From contig MTNL01000097.1 in assembly GCA_002010365.1 (NCBI GenBank), positions 1 through 10,911 of the forward strand: 10,911 nucleotides of DNA, read 5' to 3'. The DNA is from Candidatus Acetothermia bacterium JdFR-50. GTDB lineage: Bacteria; Bipolaricaulota; Bipolaricaulia; Bipolaricaulales; Bipolaricaulaceae. The notes under the pieces were generated by a model. The model ran no database searches, was not told the DNA's origin, and was given only the letters and a program-made list of their open reading frames with translations. Positions within the stretch are counted from its first letter, which is position 1. Each line of letters opens with the position of its first letter. This document shows positions 1 to 5,386 of the stretch, piece after piece. The translations under genes and the position numbers were made by a program.

Positions 1-416
1 ACCAGGTACCCCTCTCCCGCGGCCCGGGCCGCGGCGAGGAGGGCCCGCCGGAAGGCTTTGCCGTCCTCGATGCGGTGGTCCGCTGGGAGCATGAACATGA
101 TCCCCTCGGGGTCCCGGACGCCGAGGAGGAAGGCCGCCAGGCCCACCGCCGGTGCGGTGTTCTTGCCGAAAGGCTCCACGATTAGCTGGCCCCGGGTAAG
201 CTCCAGATCGGCCCCGATGGTCTCGGCCAGCTCCCGGATGGCCACGACGTAAACCCGGTCCTTTCCCACCAGCGGAAGGACGCGCTCGTAGGTGGCCCTG
301 ATCAAGGTCTTTCCCTCGCCTCCGAAGCGGAGGAATGGCTTCGGCCGCCAGAGGGTCGCCGGCCAAAGCCTCTCCCCTTTACCCCCGGCCAATATCACCG
401 CATAGAAGTTTCCCAT
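1..416 (-). CDS. mannose-1-phosphate guanylyltransferase, N-terminal part (runs off left edge)
   Basis: Sugar-nucleotide pyrophosphorylase that would make GDP-mannose from mannose-1-phosphate and GTP in the cytoplasm, for surface polysaccharide or compatible-solute synthesis. Translating the minus strand gives 138 codons before the window ends. The nucleotide-binding signature is clear: LAGGKGERLWP at residues 9-19 followed by RPKPF (24-28), the family's GGxGxRLWP...PK pattern. EPFGKNTAPA (81-90) and LPADH (110-114) match the conserved EPxGRNTAPA and LPSDH motifs of the ManC/GMP family. The ATG at 416-414 is preceded by AGGGGGT with a 5-nt spacer, a good ribosome site. It starts 33 nt after the gatB stop, so co-transcription with gatB is likely. 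The C-terminal part, including any fused isomerase domain, is outside the window, so a bifunctional ManC/AlgA form cannot be excluded. Confidence 0.88.
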   Translation of the reverse strand, partial: MGNFYAVILAGGKGERLWPATLWRPKPFLRFGGEGKTLIRATYERVLPLVGKDRVYVVAIRELAETIGADLELTRGQLIVEPFGKNTAPAVGLAAFLLGVRDPEGIMFMLPADHRIEDGKAFRRALLAAARAAGEGYL

Positions 417-449
417 TACTACCCCCTGTTCCGTGAATTCTCTGAGGGC

Positions 450-1853
450 TCAGCTCGAACCGAGGAGCTCGAGGAGGATCTGGGAGAGCTTCTTCGCGTC
501 GGCCCGGCCCCCGCTTTTGCGCATGGCCTGGCCCACCAGAAACCCGATGGCCCCCTTCTTCCCGGCGCGAAAATCCTCCACCGCCTTGGGGTTCTCCGCC
601 ACTACCTCCTCGGCCAGCCGTCGAAGCTCCCCCTCGTCGGAGAGGAGGGAAAGCCCCCGCTCCTCCACGATCTCCAGCGGATCCTGTCCGGAGGATATTG
701 CTTCCTCCAACGCCTCCTTGGCGTTGGTACGGGAGATCTTCCCCGATTTGACCGCCGTGATAAGCCGTCCCAACGCCTCGGCCCCTATTGGGGGTTCCTC
801 GTCCCTCCAATAGCGGAGGATTTCCGAGAGGACCCAGCTCGCGGCCTCCCGGGGGGAGCCGCAGGCGCGGGCCACCTCCTCGAAGTAGTCGGCGCGCGCA
901 GGCTCCTCGATCAGAATCGTCGCATCCTTACGCGAGAGCCCATACTCTCGCATGAAGCGTTCCTCTCGCTCCCACGGAAGTTCCGGCATCTCCTCCCGCA
1001 CCCGCGCGAGCCAGTCCGGAGTTACTACCAAAGGCACGAGGTCGGGCTCGGGGAAGTAACGGTAGTCATGGGCTTCTTCCTTAGAGCGCTGGAGCACCAG
1101 TGTCCCGGTGTGCTCGTCCCAACCGAAGGTGACCTGCTCCACCGGCCCGCCCCGTCCGAGGAGCTCCCGCTGCCTTTTTTCCTCCGCTGCCAGGGCCCGC
1201 TCCACCGCCCGGAAGGAGTTTAGGTTCTTTATCTCCGTTTTGGTGCCAAGCTCGCCGTCGGCGGAGACGGAGATATTGGCGTCGCACCGAAGCTCTCCCT
1301 TTTCCATGTCGGCGTTGGAAACTCCCAGGTGCCGCAGGAGTGTTCGCAGGGCGCGGAGGAACTCCCGAGCCTCCTTCGGGGAGCGGATGTCGGGCTCGGT
1401 CACGATCTCCACCAGAGGAACTCCACAGCGGTTCATGTCCACTAGGGCCCCCTCGTCGGTGTGGATGAGCTTCCCCGCGTCCTCCTCTAAGTGCATCTCG
1501 TGGATGCGGACGGAACGTCTCTCCCCATCCATCCGGAAGCTTAGCTCGCCCCCGAGGGCTAGGGGAAACTCCCGCTGGGTGATCTGGTAGCCTTTGGGGA
1601 GGTCGGGGTAGAAGTAGTTCTTGCGGTCAAAGCGGGAAGTCTCCTGCACTTTCGCTCCCAACGCCAAGGCCACCCGCAGGGCGAGCTCCACCGCCCGCTC
1701 GTTCAGGACCGGAAGCGCTCCGGGCATCCCCAGACACACTGGGCAAGTGAGGGTATTGGGGGGAGCAGCGAAGTAATCGGCGTTGCAGCTGCAGAAAAGC
1801 TTTGTTCTCGTTCTTAGCTGTACGTGTATCTCAAGGCCGATTACCGTATGCAT
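450..1853 (-). CDS. gatB: Asp-tRNA(Asn)/Glu-tRNA(Gln) amidotransferase subunit B (GatB)
   Basis: GatB is the tRNA-binding kinase subunit of GatCAB. It activates Glu-tRNA(Gln) or Asp-tRNA(Asn) with ATP so that ammonia released by GatA can amidate it. The 467-residue protein matches the usual family length. It begins with the hallmark GLEIHVQL (residues 6-13). A zinc-site pattern follows: C21-x-C23 and C37-x-x-C40, within FCSC and CPVCLG. DYRYFPEPDLVPL in the middle and GFLVGQ near the C-terminus are also conserved. The ATG at 1853-1851 is preferred over the in-frame ATG at 1898, because family members start directly before the IGLEIH segment and the 15 extra residues look unlike protein. No Shine-Dalgarno lies before 1853; a TATACT hexamer sits 8 nt upstream, so the mRNA may be leaderless. 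gatA and gatC are not in the window. Confidence 0.97.
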   Translation of the reverse strand: MHTVIGLEIHVQLRTRTKLFCSCNADYFAAPPNTLTCPVCLGMPGALPVLNERAVELALRVALALGAKVQETSRFDRKNYFYPDLPKGYQITQREFPLALGGELSFRMDGERRSVRIHEMHLEEDAGKLIHTDEGALVDMNRCGVPLVEIVTEPDIRSPKEAREFLRALRTLLRHLGVSNADMEKGELRCDANISVSADGELGTKTEIKNLNSFRAVERALAAEEKRQRELLGRGGPVEQVTFGWDEHTGTLVLQRSKEEAHDYRYFPEPDLVPLVVTPDWLARVREEMPELPWEREERFMREYGLSRKDATILIEEPARADYFEEVARACGSPREAASWVLSEILRYWRDEEPPIGAEALGRLITAVKSGKISRTNAKEALEEAISSGQDPLEIVEERGLSLLSDEGELRRLAEEVVAENPKAVEDFRAGKKGAIGFLVGQAMRKSGGRADAKKLSQILLELLGSS

Positions 1854-1861
1854 CAGGCCCA

Positions 1862-1867
1862 AGTATA
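1862..1867 (-). promoter_or_regulatory. -10-like hexamer TATACT upstream of gatB
   Basis: TATACT on the minus strand (1867 to 1862) matches the -10 consensus at 5 of 6 positions. Its 3' end lies 8 nt before the gatB ATG, so a start site 7-9 nt downstream would coincide with the start codon. No convincing -35 box is seen at 16-18 bp. There is also no Shine-Dalgarno between here and the ATG. A leaderless transcript is the inference. Confidence 0.4.
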
Positions 1868-1936
1868 CCCTAGAAGGTCTTTGTCCGTAGCTGAGCAAAG
1901 GGCGTTAAGAAGGGGTCCCGGCGCCTTTCTTGTTTT

Positions 1937-2911
1937 TCAGCCTTCGGCCTTCCCAGCCGTGATCTCTATCCTCAGACGCACATGGTTACCATCACCGAAA
2001 CCGATCCAAAGGTCGTAGATCCCGGGCTTGCGTTTTGCCGTGGGATAATAGATCCGGTATATGCCACTGTCGGGATCGTAGGGGATGGCCAGCCAGTCCC
2101 AGATCACGTGTCGTTCCCTCGTTCCCTCGAACTTGACTTCGGTTACAGTCAACGAAGGCACCCCGTTTGGATAAACTTCGTCGAAGTAGTCTTTAAGGGC
2201 GAAGGAAATTCCGATTAGGTCCCCATGGGCGTAACGGGCGAAAAGGAGTAGGCGCCCCTTGGGCTCCCGTTCATCAGGGGGTAGGGGGTTGTCAAGATAG
2301 GTATTTTGGACGCCCATGGGCACAACTTTGTAGACCACCTGATAATTCACTTCTACCACCGTCTCATTTCCGGCCTTATCCACGGCCTTCACTCTGAACT
2401 CGTGGAACCCCACGTCCTCTGTGAGGATTTCCTCTCCGAACAACCTCGTAGCCTCCGTGGTTGCGATCCCTGAGAGGGTGTCAAACGTGTACCAGTTGGC
2501 TTCAACAGGTTGGTGAAGGAAATATTTCGCCCCGTCCTCGGGCGCCTCGACGAAAACCACGGGTGGTGTGCGGTCGATCTTTATCTGAATCACGTGATGA
2601 GGTGCTTCTACATTATCGGCATTATCCGTGGCCCAGTATTCCAAGACGTAAACTCCGTCCTTTCCGAGCTGAATTTGGACTGTATCTCCCATCACCACAT
2701 GTTCTTCTCCGTTCAAGATGTAATGAATTGCTTTCACCCCGCTTCCGTCGTCCTCCGCGGTAATGGTGAGGGTCACAACGGTGTTATTCCAGCCCTCCGC
2801 ATTGGGAACTGGATCGATCTCGTGGGTCGATACCGGAGGAGTTGTATCACCGGCCGCCAGGGCAGTTAATCCTAGCAGAATTACAAAACCGGCGGAAATC
2901 AGAAAGCGCAC
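1937..2911 (-). CDS. secreted protein with two bacterial Ig-like domains
   Basis: Predicted exported protein of 324 residues; the specific role is not recognised. Residues 1-20 form a typical signal peptide (MRF, a hydrophobic stretch, then ALAAG), with likely cleavage after ALA or LAA. Two beta-sandwich, Ig-like repeats follow. The first (about 22-115) starts DTTPPVSTHEI and contains EDDGSGVKAIHYILNG and YWATDNADNVE. The second (about 116-195) starts RTPPVVFVEAP and ends with FRVKAVDKAGNETVVEV. The TTPP...DGSGV...A.D.AGN pattern is seen in OmpL47-like and related bacterial Ig-like surface domains. The C-terminal part (196-320) is another beta-rich segment I do not recognise. The start codon is GTG (2911-2909), with GGGGG 9 nt upstream. 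The gene begins 22 nt after the stop of the neighbouring secreted-protein gene, so the two may act together at the cell surface. Confidence 0.8.
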   Translation of the reverse strand: MRFLISAGFVILLGLTALAAGDTTPPVSTHEIDPVPNAEGWNNTVVTLTITAEDDGSGVKAIHYILNGEEHVVMGDTVQIQLGKDGVYVLEYWATDNADNVEAPHHVIQIKIDRTPPVVFVEAPEDGAKYFLHQPVEANWYTFDTLSGIATTEATRLFGEEILTEDVGFHEFRVKAVDKAGNETVVEVNYQVVYKVVPMGVQNTYLDNPLPPDEREPKGRLLLFARYAHGDLIGISFALKDYFDEVYPNGVPSLTVTEVKFEGTRERHVIWDWLAIPYDPDSGIYRIYYPTAKRKPGIYDLWIGFGDGNHVRLRIEITAGKAEG

Positions 2912-2932
2912 TATCCATCACCCCCACAAACT

Positions 2933-2961
2933 ATTATAATCCGCACCATTCAGTTACCAAG
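2933..2961 (-). promoter_or_regulatory. possible internal promoter before the Ig-like secreted protein
   Basis: A perfect -10 hexamer TATAAT (2938 to 2933, minus strand) overlaps the tandem TAA TAG stop of the upstream gene. TTGGTA (2960 to 2955), 4 of 6 against TTGACA, lies 16 bp upstream. The GTG start is 21 nt past the -10, leaving room for the GGGGG ribosome site. It may allow separate expression of the second gene, but the hexamer partly reflects codons and stops, so this is only a candidate. Confidence 0.35.
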
Positions 2962-3581
2962 GCTTCGATATCGGTGGGCTGAAGGGATCGACACGTGTAG
3001 GGAATTTTTTGGCCGAGATGAGCCACTGCCCAGAGCAAGCGTTCATAGGTAACCCGACCTTCCCGAGAAAGGTCTATCTCGCCACGCTCAACATCCCAAT
3101 GGCGGACAACCTCTATAGGCTCGAGACAATGCCATACCTTTATTTTCAACGTTTCCTGTTGATCGAAGGGCAAAAATTTCACGGAAATGGAATAAATCCC
3201 GGCCGCGGCATTCGGTATCTTGAAGACCAGCGGTATCCTCTGAGAAGCGCCCGCATACGCCGGCAAGGGACAAGGAAGCGTTTCCCCGCATGGCCCGAGT
3301 ATCTGTACGTTCCAACCTTCGGGCAGCACGAACTCGAGGTTGAGGTTCGGGATCTCCTTGGAAGAGTGCACCTCGAGGATGATCAAGAAGGAATGGCCAG
3401 GCAATGCTGTCGGAGCTGTGGATTCGAAATAGGCCACGAAGCCAGTTGCAGGTTGAGGGTTGGAGGTGGAAGCTGTGGCCACGGTGGACTCACCCTGAGC
3501 TACGACATCCCCCGGGGCTACCCCCACCCCTAATCCTACAGCGATGACAACGGCCCGCAAAAACAACTTTTTTATGGACAT
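2934..3581 (-). CDS. secreted protein with NEW3-like domain and dockerin-like C-terminal tail
   Basis: Predicted exported protein of 215 residues; function unknown. Residues 1-29 look like a signal peptide (MSIKKLFLRA, a hydrophobic core, then DVVAQG). After a short Ser/Thr-rich linker, residues 47-150 form a beta-sandwich resembling the NEW3/CARDB type: ALPGHSFLIILEV, LEFVLPEGWNV and AGIYSISVKF. The last 58 residues (158-215) read like a dockerin-type helical repeat pair, with IDLSREGRVTYERLLWAV and LQPTDIEALVTEW, but they lack the usual run of Asp/Asn calcium ligands. Five cysteines remain after the signal (98, 104, 152, 197, 213), so disulfides are possible. The ATG at 3581 has GGGGG 4 nt upstream. 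The gene ends with TAA TAG and is followed 22 nt later by the Ig-like protein gene. Confidence 0.78.
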   Translation of the reverse strand: MSIKKLFLRAVVIAVGLGVGVAPGDVVAQGESTVATASTSNPQPATGFVAYFESTAPTALPGHSFLIILEVHSSKEIPNLNLEFVLPEGWNVQILGPCGETLPCPLPAYAGASQRIPLVFKIPNAAAGIYSISVKFLPFDQQETLKIKVWHCLEPIEVVRHWDVERGEIDLSREGRVTYERLLWAVAHLGQKIPYTCRSLQPTDIEALVTEWCGL

Positions 3582-3618
3582 GATTCCCCCATCAGTACGC
3601 GAATCCTGTGCTGATTTT

Positions 3619-3640
3619 CTTCGAACAACGATGTTTGAAG
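3619..3640. repeat. imperfect inverted repeat in the divergent intergenic region
   Basis: CTTCGAAC (3619-3626) and GTTTGAAG (3633-3640) are 8-base arms with one G-T mismatch around a 6-nt loop. If the minus-strand promoter at 3653-3658 is used, the hairpin would lie in the 5' untranslated leader of the NEW3-like secreted protein gene. It could equally be a DNA operator. There is no T-tract on either strand, so it is not a classic terminator. Confidence 0.4.
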
Positions 3641-3652
3641 TCCACGTTTTAG

Positions 3653-3658
3653 ATTATA
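3653..3658 (-). promoter_or_regulatory. -10 hexamer TATAAT for the minus-strand secreted-protein genes
   Basis: A perfect TATAAT on the minus strand lies about 70 nt before the ATG at 3581, in the only sizeable gap upstream of the minus-strand block. No good -35 match is visible at 16-18 bp. It overlaps a plus-strand TATACT (3655-3660), making a compact divergent promoter pair. Confidence 0.45.
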
Positions 3659-3660
3659 CT
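3655..3660 (+). promoter_or_regulatory. -10-like hexamer TATACT for the lipoprotein/repair-fusion operon
   Basis: TATACT on the plus strand matches the -10 consensus at 5 of 6 positions. It would place a start site near 3667, giving a leader of about 64 nt before the ATG at 3731. The -35 region is weak. It shares bases with the minus-strand TATAAT, so the two promoters could compete. A short dyad (ACTTC 3658-3662, GAAGT 3669-3673) lies at the presumed plus-strand start site. Confidence 0.4.
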
Positions 3661-3730
3661 TCACGTACGAAGTGAGAAGGTGTGATGGAAATTACGCTAA
3701 TTGACATTCCGAACCGAAGGGGTGACAAGG

Positions 3731-4348
3731 ATGAGAAAACCAGCGATATCGCTTGTGGCTCTTGCGGGGCTCCTTTTGCTCGGGGGTTGTGCTTTCTTCA
3801 ACCCGCAAGAGGAGCCCTTACGGGCGGTGATTTACACCGATCCCCAACCGCCTCGGGGGGATCCTCCCCTTGTGGTTGAGTTCTCCGCCGCTGGCTCGAG
3901 TGGAGAGATCGAGGAGTACATGTGGGACTTCGGTGACGGGCAGACCGCGCGGGGACGGGTGGTCTCCCACGTTTACAACGTCCCAGGCAATTACGAGGTG
4001 ACCCTGCGTGTGATCGCGACCAAAGGGGAGGATACCGCCCGCGTGACCGTGCATGTCAACTCCGCCTTGCCCGTGGTGGAGTACTTCCGGGTGGATCGCT
4101 GGATCGTCCACGCCACTCACGCCGTGTACTTCTACGCCGGGGCCTACGACCCCGACGGTGTGGTCCGGTTCTTTCATTGGAATTTCGGAAACGGCGAAAC
4201 CGCCACTTCCTCGAGCGGGGACATTTCTTACACGTACGAATCACCGGGGACCTACATCGTTACGTTACAAGTGGAAGATGACAATGGGGATTTGTCGGAA
4301 CCCGCCACACTCCAGATCCAGGTCCTCCCACCGTGCCCCTGTGACTAG
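3731..4348 (+). CDS. PKD-domain lipoprotein
   Basis: Predicted membrane-anchored surface lipoprotein of 205 residues. The signal peptide MRKPAISLVALAGLLLLGGC ends in a lipobox, L17-G18-G19-C20, so Cys20 would be lipidated. Two PKD (polycystic-kidney-disease type Ig-like) domains follow. The first covers about residues 34-109 with WDFGDG (65-70) and PGNYEVTLRV. The second covers about 114-198 with WNFGNG (150-155) and PGTYIVTLQVEDDNG. PKD domains mediate protein or carbohydrate contacts at the cell surface; no catalytic domain is present. The protein ends PCPCD. The ATG at 3731 has AAGGGGTG 6 nt upstream and starts right at the signal peptide, so it is preferred over the in-frame ATG at 3701. 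Its stop codon lies inside the proposed start of the next gene, an odd partner for a surface protein. Confidence 0.88.
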   Translation: MRKPAISLVALAGLLLLGGCAFFNPQEEPLRAVIYTDPQPPRGDPPLVVEFSAAGSSGEIEEYMWDFGDGQTARGRVVSHVYNVPGNYEVTLRVIATKGEDTARVTVHVNSALPVVEYFRVDRWIVHATHAVYFYAGAYDPDGVVRFFHWNFGNGETATSSSGDISYTYESPGTYIVTLQVEDDNGDLSEPATLQIQVLPPCPCD

Positions 4349-5318
4349 GGGAAGGATCGGGCTGGAGTTACCGGATATAGGCGAGAGCCTTCGGGATTTG
4401 GTCCGTCAAATCCCCCCGGGACGGGTGACCACTTACAAAGCCTTGGCCGAGGCCCTGGGGGATCCGGCGGCGGTTCGTTTCGTAGCCGCGTGGCTTGCTG
4501 TCCATGCCGATGAACTTCCGGTGCACCGGGTGGTGCACGCCTCCGGCGCCGTGGGAAAGGCCGAGTTCTCGGAGCCGGAAACATTTGCGGAGAAGCTGCG
4601 GCAAGAAGGGGTCAGAGTCGAGGGCCTTAAGGTTACCCCCCTCATCCGCTATTTCTTCGCGGGCTTTGAGACGGAAAAACCCCTGGAACGGTTGCGGCGT
4701 GAGCAGGAGGAGATCGCTCGCAAGATAGAGCTGAGGCCGTTGCCCGAAGGTGTGGAACGGGTGGCCGGCCTCGACGCGGCGTATTTGGATTCGGAAGGGA
4801 TCGGGATCTATGTCCTCTGTGATGGAAAGGGGGAGCCCATCGACTACGTGGAGGTCCGGCGGGAGGTACGCTTTCCCTATATCCCCACCTACCTTTCCTA
4901 CCGGGAGCTCCCCCTGTACCTCGCCGCGGTGGAGGAGTCCGAAGGGAAGGGGCTTGCGGCGGACGTGATCCTGGTGGACGGAAATGGGATCCTTCACCCC
5001 CGCCGGGTGGGGATCGCGGCGCATCTAGGGGTATTGCTGGGGAAACCCACGGTGGGGGTGGCGAAGCGGCTCCTCTGCGGTGAGGTGAACACCGAGGGCA
5101 TGGCTATCGGGGAGTGGCGGCCCGTGGTGTTGGATGATGAAACCGTGGGGGCGGCGATGCGCACCGCGCGCAACCGCACGATCTTCATCTCCCCCGGGCA
5201 CCTCGCCGACGTCCGAAGCTCCGTGGATCTCGTGACCTCGCTGCTGGTGGAGCATCCCCTGCCGGAACCCCTCCGCTGGGCCCATGAGTTGGCGACCGAA
5301 TCCCGAGGTCCCCGTTGA
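4341..5318 (+). CDS. alkyltransferase-like (ATL) domain fused to endonuclease V
   Basis: Predicted two-domain DNA repair protein of 325 residues. Residues about 15-107 are an MGMT/ATL DNA-binding domain: IPPGRVTTY (24-32), a recognition helix with the likely base-flipping Arg46, and PVHRVV (60-65). The alkyl-accepting Cys of PCHRV is Val61, so methyl transfer is not expected; it should act as an ATL-type sensor of O6-alkylguanine. Residues about 115-310 are a full endonuclease V, which cuts at the second phosphodiester bond 3' of deoxyinosine. The catalytic set is present: D145 in GLDAAY, E189 in SYREL, D213 and H219 in VDGNGILHPR, K242 in GVAKRL, plus the PYIP wedge (179-182). The GTG at 4341 overlaps the lipoprotein stop by 8 nt and has a poor ribosome site. 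An in-frame CTG at 4362 has GGAAGGA 5 nt upstream, so the start is uncertain. The reading frame upstream of 4341 is lipoprotein antiframe. Confidence 0.9.
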   Translation: MTRGRIGLELPDIGESLRDLVRQIPPGRVTTYKALAEALGDPAAVRFVAAWLAVHADELPVHRVVHASGAVGKAEFSEPETFAEKLRQEGVRVEGLKVTPLIRYFFAGFETEKPLERLRREQEEIARKIELRPLPEGVERVAGLDAAYLDSEGIGIYVLCDGKGEPIDYVEVRREVRFPYIPTYLSYRELPLYLAAVEESEGKGLAADVILVDGNGILHPRRVGIAAHLGVLLGKPTVGVAKRLLCGEVNTEGMAIGEWRPVVLDDETVGAAMRTARNRTIFISPGHLADVRSSVDLVTSLLVEHPLPEPLRWAHELATESRGPR

Positions 5319-5339
5319 TGTCGGCTCGTAAATTATTAC

Positions 5340-5352
5340 TCAAGAGTCTTGA
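5340..5352. promoter_or_regulatory. 13-bp perfect palindrome, candidate operator of the suf operon
   Basis: TCAAGA-G-TCTTGA is a perfect dyad in the 68-bp gap before sufC. It overlaps a -35-like TTGAAA (5349-5354). SUF operons are commonly controlled by Rrf2-type or other Fe-S-sensing repressors binding short dyads near the promoter; that this is such a site is inference. Confidence 0.4.
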
Positions 5353-5377
5353 AAAAGGCCCTCCGGGGCGGTAGCCT
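5349..5377 (+). promoter_or_regulatory. candidate sufC promoter
   Basis: TTGAAA (5349-5354, 5 of 6 against TTGACA) and TAGCCT (5372-5377, sharing T1, A2 and T6 with TATAAT) are separated by exactly 17 bp. The -10 ends 9 nt before the sufC ATG, and no Shine-Dalgarno is seen, so a leaderless suf mRNA is possible. The -10 is weak, which lowers confidence. Confidence 0.35.
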
Positions 5378-5386
5378 TGCGGTGCT

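Noticed and set aside
379..810. Minus-strand open frame of 143 codons
   Set aside because: It overlaps gatB and the GDP-mannose gene in another frame, has low-complexity Gly/Arg composition and no recognisable motif.
1854..1898. Upstream start of gatB
   Set aside because: The extra 15 residues precede the normal family start and would leave the TATACT element inside the gene.
1907..1931. Terminator between the Ig-like gene and gatB
   Set aside because: The AAGAAGG/CCTTTCTT stem has a bulge and a T-tract only on the plus strand, where no gene ends; on the minus strand no T-run follows.
3701..3730. Upstream ATG of the PKD lipoprotein
   Set aside because: It adds ten residues in front of a complete signal peptide and has a poorer ribosome site than the ATG at 3731.
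4053..4340. N-terminal extension of the repair fusion by 96 codons
   Set aside because: This stretch is the PKD lipoprotein gene read in another frame; it is Pro/Thr/Ser-rich with no domain, and the ATL domain begins only after 4380.
4341..4700. Active O6-alkylguanine-DNA methyltransferase
   Set aside because: The acceptor Cys of PCHRV is Val61, so no methyl transfer is expected.
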